DNA from: Azospirillum brasilense
GTDB taxonomy: Bacteria > Pseudomonadota > Alphaproteobacteria > Azospirillales > Azospirillaceae
DNA: 64,000 bases
Assembly (NCBI RefSeq): GCF_007827795.1
Contig: NZ_VITI01000011.1
Location: forward strand, 111,526 to 175,525
Reading direction: 5' to 3'
Shown: one piece after another, positions 49,201-57,391 of the stretch
Layout: every line of letters begins with the position of its first letter
How positions within the stretch are numbered: position 1 is the first letter of the stretch
Position numbers and translations under genes: made by a program
The notes under the pieces: generated by a model
Told to the model about the DNA's origin: nothing
Database searches by the model: none
Seen by the model: only the letters and a program-made list of their open reading frames with translations

Positions 49201-50073
49201 GACCGTCAGGTCACGCCGCGCGGCCTGCCGACACCGGTCTGGGAGGGCGGGAATCCGGACGGACTGACGATCCTGCTGCACGACGAGCAGGGGCTCGGCG
49301 ACGGCATCCAGTTCGTCCGTTACGCGCCCTTGCTGCGCCGCCGGGGTGCCCGCGTGATCGTCGAGTGCAACGACCGGCTCGTCCGCCTCTTCGCCACGCT
49401 CTCCGGCGTGGACGCGGTCGTCGGACGTTCCGACTCGCCGCCGCCGCACGACGCCCACGCCGCGCTGCTCAGCCTGCCGCACCGGCTTGGCACCACGCTG
49501 GCGACCGTCCCGGCCGAGATTCCCTACCTGCGCGCCGAACCGGCGCTGGCGGCGGCCTGGGCGAGGCGCCTGGGGCCGCCGCCCAATCCGCGGACGGGGC
49601 TGCGGGTGGGGCTGGTGTGGGCCGGCAACCCCGAATTCAAGGACGACCGCCGGCGCTCGCCGGGGCTGGACGCCCTGCGGCCGTTGCTCGACGTTCCGGG
49701 CGTCGCGGTCTTCGGCTTGCAGAAGGGGGCGGGACGGCGGGACCTCGACCGTTGCGGACCGCTGCCGCCGTCCTTCACCGACCTCGGCGCGGAGATCGCC
49801 GACTTCGCCGACACCGCGGCGATCATGCAGAACCTCGACCTCGTCATCAGCTCCTGCACGGCGCCGGCCCATCTGGCCGGGGCGCTCGGCCGCCCGGTCT
49901 GGACGCTGCTGCCGGACATCGCCGACTGGCGCTGGCTGGAGCGCGGCGACACCACCCCCTGGTACCCGACCATGCGCCTGTTCCGGCAGGCGAAGCCGGG
50001 CGACTGGGCGTCCGTCGTCGCCGACGTGCGGGCGGCTCTGGCGCGGGCCGTGGCTACAGGGACGGCACCGTGA
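46273..50073 (+). CDS. GT4 - GT17 - TPR - GT9-like multimodular glycosyltransferase
   Basis: 1266 residues with three different catalytic folds. Residues ~1-370: GT4-like (GGSQSALCYLAEALAAAGLEVTLV at the start and FAETSCIAVMEALAAGCLVVSS). Residues ~478-740: GT17-like (IYDCFQFYNELDLLEVRLAEL, a DADE sequence near 579-582, WHFTWMGG), the family of beta-1,4-N-acetylglucosaminyltransferase III. Residues ~755-975: TPRs. Residues ~985-1262: GT9-like (GLRVGLVWAGNPEF, TPWYPTMRLFRQ). The whole frame is intact. The last 20 bases overlap the convergent gene at 50054. It may build a branched glycan in one complex; the acceptor is unknown. Confidence 0.87.
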   Translation: MTVKIAFLDPAGGDYTPDTPRLHPLGGSQSALCYLAEALAAAGLEVTLVNGTRTPGMVRGVRCLPAGAVPWEGMRAFDVVVLLNGCPTEALTRLRATLDGGRKLILWMQHAVDQPAAQCVAEPQARACWDAFAFVSRWQMDGYLKEFDLDRRLCRILRNGIAPAFSGLFPAGADIMAGKPWPPVLAYTSTPFRGLDVLLDSVPRLRAAIPGTTVRVFSSLEGYQVPADQDPYAALYQRCRDTEGVDYVGAVSQGALAEALRGATGFAYPNRFAETSCIAVMEALAAGCLVVSSALGALPETTAGFARLIPVPEDPAEHAVRFADAAGAALVQWRDDRAAAGRRLREQVDHVTAGMNWAGRAGDWLAWLDELRGDHRKGAAPGEAVAAVTADLAEAQQRLLDALGGHLNARPQDGDDHAWRAEARALIALIERSLRLDHNTEENRSAVWTTLRGFDAWFAYVTTLSDAPPPAAPPAGGRRIYDCFQFYNELDLLEVRLAELDAVVDRFVLVEATFTHAGDPKPLHYAENRARFAAYADKIIHVVVDDDPGGFAWQREAHQRDAITRGLDGCDPTDMIVVSDADEILRPWVMERLRREPDDGRSLFAPHLDIFLYFLDLKSPDPWVSVAAAPWELIRRIGANRARYLTKLGHGRVVPDAGWHFTWMGGIERFRAKLRAFAHREMIAAFERDPAANRERLDRFYATGRFDGGAVPGMWTSPAPVPIDASFPRPIRERIDHFRALGWISPDASPPVSEEPAEEAGAEHRRALVLDPASIDAFHVLAMERLGRNAPEAAVGPLRRCAVLDPFGTFHRFHLAHALLTRQRYGEAAGVLRELIRLAPDDHRARANLGIALKNLGRHDEAVDIGRLALALAPAEPGVLSNLGLALSLLTGGDEAAARVLRRAVAIDPDFTSARLNLGLVLSKLRRIGEAEAQCRRVLDRDPNHAEAHTLLGTCLLLRGELEAGFREYEWRTRLVDRQVTPRGLPTPVWEGGNPDGLTILLHDEQGLGDGIQFVRYAPLLRRRGARVIVECNDRLVRLFATLSGVDAVVGRSDSPPPHDAHAALLSLPHRLGTTLATVPAEIPYLRAEPALAAAWARRLGPPPNPRTGLRVGLVWAGNPEFKDDRRRSPGLDALRPLLDVPGVAVFGLQKGAGRRDLDRCGPLPPSFTDLGAEIADFADTAAIMQNLDLVISSCTAPAHLAGALGRPVWTLLPDIADWRWLERGDTTPWYPTMRLFRQAKPGDWASVVADVRAALARAVATGTAP
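49801..49905 (+). repeat. long inverted repeat, right copy
   Basis: Partner of 40455-40559. It codes for DFADTAAIMQNLDLVISS and onward in the GT9-like domain of the large fusion protein. Homologous recombination between the copies would invert the enclosed 9 kb and exchange the ends of two genes, both in frame. Confidence 0.8.
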
Positions 50074-51991
50074 AGGACGCGGGCGGCAGGCCGGCGGCGT
50101 GGCGGTCCCACATCGTCCGGTAGGCGCGTTCCAGGTGACGGGTGAAGCGGGGGCTGTCGAACAGCGGGGCCGTCGTCCGGGCGGCCTCCAGGCGGCGGCG
50201 GTAAGCGGCGAGCGTCGCCGGATCGCCGGCCAGCTGCGCCGCCAGCGCCTCGTAGCCGTCGAAGCTGGTGGTGACCGTCTCGGGAAGGCCGGCGGCGTTC
50301 AGCAGGCCGGCGGCGACGCGCGACGCGAAGGTTCCGCCGATCCGCGTCACCACCGGCACGCCCATCCACAAGGCGTCGGAGACGGTGGTGTGGCCGGTGT
50401 AGGGAAAGCTGTCGAGAAACAGGTCGGCCAGACGGTAGCGGGCGAGGTGCTCGGCCTGAGGCCGGTGGGGGGCGAAGACCAGACGGTCGGGATCGACCCC
50501 GCGCCGCGCCGCCTCGCGCCGCAGGTTGTCCGCACCGTCCCGGCCGGGCTGCTGCAGCCACAGCACGCTCCCCGGCACCCGTGCCAGCATGCGCATCCAC
50601 AGCCCGAACAGCGACGGGGTGATCTTGAACGGCGCGTTGAACGCGCAGAAGACGAAACCGTCCGGCGGCAGGCCGCAGGCGGCGCGGTCCGGGGCGGGCG
50701 CGTCCAGGGGCCGGCGCCGGTCGTTGACCTGATAGGAGTGCGGCATGATGACTAGCCGCTCCCGGTAATGGGGCTTATGCTCCGGCGGCGTGACGAAGCG
50801 GTCGCCGATGACGTAGTCCATGGCATCGCCGCCCATCGTCCCCGGATAGCCGAGATAGGCAACCTGGACCGGCGCCAGCCGACGTGCCAGGAGATCGAAG
50901 CGGACGTGCCGCGTGTAGCCCTTCAGATCGACCAGGATGTGGACGCCCTCGGCCACGAGCATCGCCCGCACCTGCTCCGCATCGCAACCGCGGATGTCGT
51001 GGAAGGCGTCGAAGGCGGCCTCCAGGCGGCGGCGCGTCGGACTGCTGTCGTCGGGGCCGTAGGAACAGGCGACGACGCGGAAGCGGTCGCGGTCATGCAG
51101 TTCGAACAGCTCGGCCGCCAGATAGGCGGTGGCGTGCTCGTGGAAGTCGGCGGAGAGATAGGCGACGGTGAGCCGGCCGCCATCACCGGAGGGGGCGCCG
51201 AGGGCTGCCGTCGCTGGAACCGCCGCGGCGGCTTGCGGGATGGCCGCCGGCTTCACCACCGCGCTGTGGAAGTGGCGGGCGGCACGGTCCTGCTGCGCCG
51301 GGCTGGTATCGATCAGCAGGGTGAGGAGGGGCAGGGCGATTCCCCGGCCGCTGTCGATGACCGACAGAACCTCCCGGCACAGAGCGTCATACGCGCTCCA
51401 GTCGCACTGCGAGAGGGAGGCATGGAGCCGGTCACCGAGGGATTCGGTGCGGCTGGGGTCGAGCCGATATGCACGATCGTAGGCCACGGCCGCCGCGCCC
51501 GGTGCGCCGCCGTCGCGCAGCGCATGGCCGGATTCGCGCCACGCCTCGGCGTCATCCGGCGCCTGCGCGACCGCCCGGCGAAGGACGGCGCGCGCCGCCG
51601 CGATCCGGCCCAGCTCGCGGAACATCCCGCCCAGAGTGGTGATCGGCCCGGCATCGGTTTGGCCTGGGACCAGCCGGAGTGCCCGCCCCTGGAGCGCCGC
51701 CGCCTCGGCAAGGCGGCCCCGGCGGCGCAGCAGAAGCGCCAGATTGAAGGAGGCGTCGGCCAGATCCGGCTTCAGCACGATGGTAACGGCGAGGTGGTGC
51801 TGTGCGTCCTCGATCTGTCCCAGCGTGAAGGCGGCGACGCCCAGAAGGAACGAGGCGTCATGGTGATCGGGCTTGATGGCGAGGATCGCACGGCACACCG
51901 CGCCGCACTCGGCGGGCCGGCCGTTCTGATACAGCGTCAAGGCGTAGCCCAGCGCTTCGGCAGGGGACGCAAAGTGCCGGGCCGTACTCAT
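50054..51991 (-). CDS. TPR - GT41 (SPINDLY/OGT-like) glycosyltransferase
   Basis: 645 residues. Residues ~10-220 are TPRs. The catalytic GT41 part shows LTVAYLSADFHEHATAYLAAEL, HILVDLKGYTRH, PVQVAYLGYPGTMGGDAMDYVIGD, FNAPFKITPSLFGLWMRML with the conserved lysine, and DLFLDSFPYTGHTTVSDALWMGVPVVT. These are the hallmark blocks of OGT/SPY enzymes that transfer GlcNAc or fucose to Ser/Thr of proteins. This supports a protein rather than lipid acceptor. It overlaps the end of the large fusion gene by 20 bases. A second GT41 gene lies at 55466. Confidence 0.9.
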   Translation of the reverse strand: MSTARHFASPAEALGYALTLYQNGRPAECGAVCRAILAIKPDHHDASFLLGVAAFTLGQIEDAQHHLAVTIVLKPDLADASFNLALLLRRRGRLAEAAALQGRALRLVPGQTDAGPITTLGGMFRELGRIAAARAVLRRAVAQAPDDAEAWRESGHALRDGGAPGAAAVAYDRAYRLDPSRTESLGDRLHASLSQCDWSAYDALCREVLSVIDSGRGIALPLLTLLIDTSPAQQDRAARHFHSAVVKPAAIPQAAAAVPATAALGAPSGDGGRLTVAYLSADFHEHATAYLAAELFELHDRDRFRVVACSYGPDDSSPTRRRLEAAFDAFHDIRGCDAEQVRAMLVAEGVHILVDLKGYTRHVRFDLLARRLAPVQVAYLGYPGTMGGDAMDYVIGDRFVTPPEHKPHYRERLVIMPHSYQVNDRRRPLDAPAPDRAACGLPPDGFVFCAFNAPFKITPSLFGLWMRMLARVPGSVLWLQQPGRDGADNLRREAARRGVDPDRLVFAPHRPQAEHLARYRLADLFLDSFPYTGHTTVSDALWMGVPVVTRIGGTFASRVAAGLLNAAGLPETVTTSFDGYEALAAQLAGDPATLAAYRRRLEAARTTAPLFDSPRFTRHLERAYRTMWDRHAAGLPPASFTVPSL

Positions 51992-52149
51992 GCTCCCACC
52001 TCGGTGCCGCCGCCCCTACCTGTGCCGCCCTCGGGCGAGGGGCGTCCGTGGAGGCTTGCGGAGCGTGAATTCATCGGGAAAATGGTTACCATCGGGCGCG
52101 GCAATTCCAAACCCATTTGCCGGGTCGACCAAGTGGATGGAGACGGTGG

Positions 52150-53661
52150 GTGATCGAGGGGACGTTCGACGGGGCCGGAGACGCGTTCGGCCGATGCTTC
52201 GGCTCCGGCCTGCGTCACGTCGAATCCGAATCGCTGGAGGCGGCAGCGCGCTCCTTCCGAACGGCGGTGGCGATCCGGCCGGAGCATCCGGTGGCCTGGT
52301 TCGTGCTGGGGCTGGTGCAGCGCGGCCTGGGGCGCCTGGACGGCGCGACGGTCGCTCTGCGGGCCGCCCTTCGCCTTCGGCCGGACGACGCCGACACGCT
52401 GTTCCAGTGGGCGTCTCTGCTCATCGAGCGCCGTCTGCCCGGCGAGGCGGTGGCGTCGCTTCTCCGTCTCGTGGCGTCGCGGCCCGGCCACCCGGACGCG
52501 GCGTTCAGCCTCGGCAACGCGCTGATGGCCGTGGACGAGCCTGAACGGGCCGAAACCGCCTACCGGCTGGCCGTGCTGCTGGAACCGGGCGCGGCGGCGG
52601 CCAACAACAACCTCGGAGCGGCGTTCCTGTCCCAAGGACGGCCGGAGGCGGCCGCCGTGAGCTACCGGCGGGCCGTCCGGCTTGAGCCAGGGTCCGCCGA
52701 ACACCACAAGAATCTCGGCGTCAGCCTGCTCACCGCCGGGAACTTCGCGGAGGGCACGCCCGAGTACGAATGGCGAAGCCGACAAGCCGTCTGGCAGTGG
52801 AACCGGGACTGTCCGGGCACCCCGCTGTGGGACGGCGGCTCGTTGGACGGAAAGACCATCCTGGTCCATTTCGAGCAGGGGCTCGGCGACACCGTGCAGT
52901 TCATCCGCTACATGGCGGTGCTCAAGGCGATGGGCGCCCGCACCGTCTTCGAATGCCAGCCCCCGCTCAAGCGCCTCCTCGCCACGGTTCCGGGCATCGA
53001 TGCGCTGGTGGCGCACGGCGAACCGGTGCCTGAGGCCGACTGCTTTCTACCCCTGATGAGCCTGCCCCACCGCTGCCGGACGACGGCGGCGACGATTCCC
53101 GGCGGCGTTCCGTACCTGCGGGCCGATCCGGACCGGTCGGCGTTCTGGAACCGGCAAATCGCCGAGGCGGGGTGGCGGAACGAGTTCCGGGTGGGCATCC
53201 AGTGGCGCGCCGCGGGGGCCGACCGCTCGATTCCGCTGGAACGCTTCGCACGCTTGTCGCACCTTTCCGGAGTGCGGCTGTACAGCCTGCAAAAGGCGGA
53301 CGGACCCGGCCAATGGGAGCGGCCCGACGACCGGCTGGGGATCGTCTCGCTGCCGGGCAGGGACGGGAGTGGTGAGGATGAAGGGTTTGTCGATACGGCC
53401 GCGATCATCGAGGGCATGGACCTGATCGTCGCCTGCGATTCCGTGGTCGGCCACATCGCGGGCGCGATGGGGCGCCCGGTGTTCCTGGCCCTGCCGTGGC
53501 TGGGGGACTGGCGTTGGATGCGCCTCCCCGACCGCACGCCCTGGTACCCGGCGACCCGGCTGTTCCGCATGACGCGCCGGAACGACTGGGACGGGGTGAT
53601 GGCCCGGATCGCCGCCGAAATCGCCGCCAGGGTCGCCCGACGCGCCGCGGGGACGCCGTGA
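52150..53661 (+). CDS. TPR protein with GT9-like domain
   Basis: 503 residues from a GTG at 52150, chosen because GGAGA lies six bases upstream; a longer TTG start lacks a ribosome site. Residues ~20-200 are TPRs. Residues ~215-495 are GT9-like: ILVHFEQGLGDTVQFIRYMAVLKAMGARTVFECQ, FVDTAAIIEGMDLIVACDSVVGHIAGAMGRPVF and TPWYPATRLFRM. It is more diverged from the 40281/46273 pair. It is first in a three-gene coupled operon (52150, 53658, 55466). Confidence 0.82.
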   Translation: MIEGTFDGAGDAFGRCFGSGLRHVESESLEAAARSFRTAVAIRPEHPVAWFVLGLVQRGLGRLDGATVALRAALRLRPDDADTLFQWASLLIERRLPGEAVASLLRLVASRPGHPDAAFSLGNALMAVDEPERAETAYRLAVLLEPGAAAANNNLGAAFLSQGRPEAAAVSYRRAVRLEPGSAEHHKNLGVSLLTAGNFAEGTPEYEWRSRQAVWQWNRDCPGTPLWDGGSLDGKTILVHFEQGLGDTVQFIRYMAVLKAMGARTVFECQPPLKRLLATVPGIDALVAHGEPVPEADCFLPLMSLPHRCRTTAATIPGGVPYLRADPDRSAFWNRQIAEAGWRNEFRVGIQWRAAGADRSIPLERFARLSHLSGVRLYSLQKADGPGQWERPDDRLGIVSLPGRDGSGEDEGFVDTAAIIEGMDLIVACDSVVGHIAGAMGRPVFLALPWLGDWRWMRLPDRTPWYPATRLFRMTRRNDWDGVMARIAAEIAARVARRAAGTP

Positions 53662-55469
53662 CGGCTGCCGTGATGGCCAACGTCGAGGCGGCGTCCCGGC
53701 TTTATCGCGCCGGGCGGCTGGCGGAGGCCATCGACGCCTGCCGGGCCGTGCTGGCGGCGGAGCCGGGGCGATTCGATGCGCTCAACCTGCTCGGCGCCGC
53801 GCTGTTCTCGGCTGGCCAGGACGGCGCGGCCAGAGAGGCCCTGTGCGATGCGGTTCGCATCGAACCGGGGCATGCCGCCGCGCTGACCAACCTCGGCATC
53901 GTCCTGCAACACCGCCGGGAGTGGCCGGCCGCCGCGCGCGCCCTGCGCACGCTGGCGGCGATGCAACCGGAGTCCGCGGCCGTCTGCAGCCGTTTGGGCA
54001 CGGTGTCGCAGGAAACGGGGGACCTGGACGGCGCCGTCCGGTTCCTGCTGCGCGCCGCGCGCCTCGATCCCGGCCCGGCCGTGCAATGGTACAATCTCGG
54101 TCTGGTCAGGATGCTCGCCGGCGACCTGGCGATGTCTTCCAAGGATCTGCGCCGGGCCATCGCCGTCGCACCCGAGGGGGGCCTCGCTTATGTCCAGCTT
54201 GGCGAAACGCTGTTGCGGCTCGGTCGGCTGAACGAGGCCGCCGGGGTTTTCCGCCGCGCGCTCCGGCTCGTCCCGACCACCTCCGAGGCAGTCAACGGCT
54301 TGGCGCGCTGCGGACGGTACCGGGCCGCCGCCGCGCACGCCTTCGGATCGGGGCCGGGAACGCAGAAGGGATTGGCCGTCCGCGGCGCCTTCGAAAGCGC
54401 CACGGGCTACGGCCATTTCTGCCAGCGCTTCATCCGGACGCTGCGCAAGCAAGCCGTGACCCTGCAGACGATCGGAATCTTCGGTCGGGAATCCTGGCGG
54501 GAGGAGGATCTCGACCCGCCGGTTCCCGCCAAGGCCCTGGTGAACTTCCTCATCCCGCTGGCGGTCGAGCGGGTGCCCGGCCTGGCCACGGTGACCTTCA
54601 CGATGTTCGAGGGAACCCGGATACCGCCGGCATGGCGGCGCCTGAGCGAGCACAGCGACCTCATCATCGTGCCCAGTGAATCGTCCCGGATGGCCTGGGC
54701 GGCGCAGGGCTATCCGGAGGATCGCCTGCGGGTCTGCCCCTTGGGCATCGATCCGGAGGACACCGCCGGCGGCGGCCCCGTGCCGACCCTGGTCGATCCG
54801 CGCGGGAGGCTCGTCTCCAGCTATCGGCACCGCTTCCTCAACGTCTCGGATTTCATTCCCCGCAAGAACATCGACGGGCTGCTGCGGGTCTGGCTGCGGA
54901 GCACGGCGCGCACCGACGACGCGGTGCTCATCCTGAAGCTGGGCAAGGGAAACAACCCGGCGTTCGGCGCGGAACTCGGCGAGCTGGTCCGACGGACGGA
55001 GATCGCCGTCGGGAAACGGATGGCCGACGCGGCGCCCGTCGTGCTGATCGACCAACTCCTGTCGAATGCCGACATGACGGGGCTGCTGCGGGCGGCGACC
55101 CATTACTGGAGCATGTCGCATGGCGAGGGCTGGGACCTTCCCCTCTCCAAGGCCGGAGCCATGGGGCTGAGCCTGATCGCGCCGCGCCATTCGGCCTATG
55201 TGGATTATCTCGACGACCGGGTGGCCCGCCTGATCCCGGCCACCGTCCGTCCCGCGCGCCTGCCCTACAGCGAGCAGCCCTATCCACCGTTCCACGGGCT
55301 CGACTGGTGGGACCCGGACGAGGACGCCGCAGCGGACATCCTGACCGCCATCATCCGCGGCGGCGACACCGGCCACCCGTCGGCCCGCGACCATCTGGTG
55401 CAAGGTTTCACCTGGACCCGCGCGGCGGATCGGCTGCTCGCCATCCTCGACGACGCGGGGCTGCGATGA
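53658..55469 (+). CDS. TPR - GT4-like glycosyltransferase
   Basis: 603 residues; the GTG start overlaps the upstream stop (GTGA). Residues ~5-230 are TPRs, followed by a GT4-like C-terminus: TIGIFGRESWREEDLDPP, HSDLIIVPSESSRMAWAAQGYPEDRLRVCPLGID, HYWSMSHGEGWDLPLSKAGAMGLSLIAPRHSAYVDYL (donor-site acidic residue of the EX7E region). The donor sugar is unknown. It is coupled by ATGA to the next gene. Confidence 0.82.
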   Translation: MTAAVMANVEAASRLYRAGRLAEAIDACRAVLAAEPGRFDALNLLGAALFSAGQDGAAREALCDAVRIEPGHAAALTNLGIVLQHRREWPAAARALRTLAAMQPESAAVCSRLGTVSQETGDLDGAVRFLLRAARLDPGPAVQWYNLGLVRMLAGDLAMSSKDLRRAIAVAPEGGLAYVQLGETLLRLGRLNEAAGVFRRALRLVPTTSEAVNGLARCGRYRAAAAHAFGSGPGTQKGLAVRGAFESATGYGHFCQRFIRTLRKQAVTLQTIGIFGRESWREEDLDPPVPAKALVNFLIPLAVERVPGLATVTFTMFEGTRIPPAWRRLSEHSDLIIVPSESSRMAWAAQGYPEDRLRVCPLGIDPEDTAGGGPVPTLVDPRGRLVSSYRHRFLNVSDFIPRKNIDGLLRVWLRSTARTDDAVLILKLGKGNNPAFGAELGELVRRTEIAVGKRMADAAPVVLIDQLLSNADMTGLLRAATHYWSMSHGEGWDLPLSKAGAMGLSLIAPRHSAYVDYLDDRVARLIPATVRPARLPYSEQPYPPFHGLDWWDPDEDAAADILTAIIRGGDTGHPSARDHLVQGFTWTRAADRLLAILDDAGLR

Positions 55470-57379
55470 TGGGAGACGCGGCGGGAACGGCGGCGGTGCA
55501 ACGCTTCGCCGCCGCCCTGGAGCATCATCGGGCGGGCCGGCACGACGCCGCCGAGGCCGGCTACCGGGCGATCCTGCGCGACGATCCCGGACACGCCCAC
55601 GCCAACAACAATCTGGCCATCCTGCTGCGCGGCACGGGGCGGTGGGAGGAGGCCGTCGCCTGCTACCGCCGGGCCGTCGCGGCGCTGCCGGACGACGCGC
55701 CGATCCGCAGCAACCTCTCCTGCGCGCTGGCCGACATCGGCCGGCCGGCGGAGGCGCTGGCGATGGTGCGGGTGGCGCTGTCCCTGTGCCCGGACTACGC
55801 CGACGCCTGGTTCAACGCCGGCAACCTCCTGAAGACGGAGCGGCAGCCCGACCGGGCGATCACCGCCTACCGCCGGGCGGTGCGGCTGAAGCCCGGCATG
55901 GGCGGCGCCCACAGCAACATGGGCGACGTCTACCGGGACCTCGGGGAATCGAGCCGCGCCGTTGACTGCTATCATGCCGCAATCCAGGCGCAGCCCGACC
56001 TGCCGCAACCCGTCGTCAACCTCGGCGAAGCGCTGAAGGAGCAAGGGCGGATCACCGAGGCCATCGCGGTCTTCCAAAGCGGGATCGAACGCCACCCCGA
56101 TCTGGCCCTGCTGCACTCCAACCTGCTGTTCGCCCTGCATTACACGCCCTGGGTTCCGCCCGAGGTCATCGCCCGCGCCCACACGCACTGGAACGAGCGG
56201 CACGCCCGGCCGCTGATGCCGCGGAACCGGCAATTCTCAAATGACCGGACCCCCGGCCGGCGGCTGCGGGTGGGCTATGTCTCGCCCGACTTCCGCGCCC
56301 ACGCCTGCGCCCATTTCATCGAGCCCCTGCTGCGCGAGCACGACCGCGCTACGGTCGAGGTGTTCTGCTACGCCACCTCGGACCATCACGACGCGATCAC
56401 CGAACGCATGAGGAGTCTGGCCGACGGGTGGCGGTCGTTGACCAACCTGGACGATGCGGTGGCCGCCGCGCTGGTCGAGCGCGACCGCATCGACATTCTG
56501 GTCGATCTGGCCGGCCACACGGCGCACAGCCGGCCGCTGCTGTTCGCCCGCAAGCCGGCCCCGGTCCAGGTCGCCTGGCTGGGCTATCCCGACACCACCG
56601 GCATGCCGGCGATCGACCACCGCCTGACCGATGCGGTCGCCGACCCGCCGGGTCTCACCGACGACTGGCACGCCGAGCGGCTGGTCCGCCTGCCCAACGG
56701 GTTTCTCGCCTTCCAGCCGTTGCGCTTCGTCACAGCGCGCGAGGAGCCGCCGGCGCTGGCCAATGGCTTCGTGACGTTCGGGTCCTTCAACAACGCCGCC
56801 AAGGTGACGCCGGAGGTCGTGCGGGTCTGGTCGGCCATCCTGGCGCGCGTGCCGACCGCCCGCCTGATCCTCAAGAGCCGCGCCTTCGGCGACCCGCCGA
56901 CTAGGGCGCGCTGTCTCCAGCGGTTCGCGGGCAACGGCGTGGAGCCCGGCCGTGTCGATCTGCTTCCCCCGATGGATGTGATCGATCACCATCTGCGGGC
57001 CTACGACCGGATCGACATCGGCCTCGACCCGTTCCCCTACAACGGCACCACCACCACCTGCGAAGCGCTGTGGATGGGGGTGCCGGTGGTCACGCTCGCC
57101 GGCCGCCACCACGTCGCGCGGGTGGGCGCCAGCCTGCTGTCCCAATGCGGGCTGGCCGAGTTCATCGCGACGGACGAGGCCGGCTATGTCGAGACGGCCG
57201 CCGCCCTGGCTGCGGACACAGGGCGACTGGCCGCGCTGCGCCGCGGCATGAGGGAACGGATGGAACGCTCGGCCCTCAACGACCATCGCGGCTTCGCGAC
57301 GGCGGTCGAGGAGGCCTACCGCGACATGTGGCGGTCCTGGCTCGGGTGTGAGCGGGAGGAAACAGCGGCGGACCGCTGA
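55466..57379 (+). CDS. TPR - GT41 (SPINDLY/OGT-like) glycosyltransferase, second copy
   Basis: 637 residues. About six TPRs (AHANNNLAILLRGTGRWEEAVACYRRAVAALPDDA; GGAHSNMGDVYRDLGESSRAVDCYHAAIQAQPD) lead into LRVGYVSPDFRAHACAHFIEPLL, IDILVDLAGHTAHSRPLLFARKPAPVQVAWLGYPDTTG, FNNAAKVTPEVVRVWSAILARVP and DIGLDPFPYNGTTTTCEALWMGVPVVTLAG, all conserved in GT41. It is not a recent duplicate of the 50054 gene: the proteins differ widely. It is convergent with the next gene, 12 bases between stops. Confidence 0.9.
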   Translation: MMGDAAGTAAVQRFAAALEHHRAGRHDAAEAGYRAILRDDPGHAHANNNLAILLRGTGRWEEAVACYRRAVAALPDDAPIRSNLSCALADIGRPAEALAMVRVALSLCPDYADAWFNAGNLLKTERQPDRAITAYRRAVRLKPGMGGAHSNMGDVYRDLGESSRAVDCYHAAIQAQPDLPQPVVNLGEALKEQGRITEAIAVFQSGIERHPDLALLHSNLLFALHYTPWVPPEVIARAHTHWNERHARPLMPRNRQFSNDRTPGRRLRVGYVSPDFRAHACAHFIEPLLREHDRATVEVFCYATSDHHDAITERMRSLADGWRSLTNLDDAVAAALVERDRIDILVDLAGHTAHSRPLLFARKPAPVQVAWLGYPDTTGMPAIDHRLTDAVADPPGLTDDWHAERLVRLPNGFLAFQPLRFVTAREEPPALANGFVTFGSFNNAAKVTPEVVRVWSAILARVPTARLILKSRAFGDPPTRARCLQRFAGNGVEPGRVDLLPPMDVIDHHLRAYDRIDIGLDPFPYNGTTTTCEALWMGVPVVTLAGRHHVARVGASLLSQCGLAEFIATDEAGYVETAAALAADTGRLAALRRGMRERMERSALNDHRGFATAVEEAYRDMWRSWLGCEREETAADR

Positions 57380-57391
57380 ACGCCGGGCATT

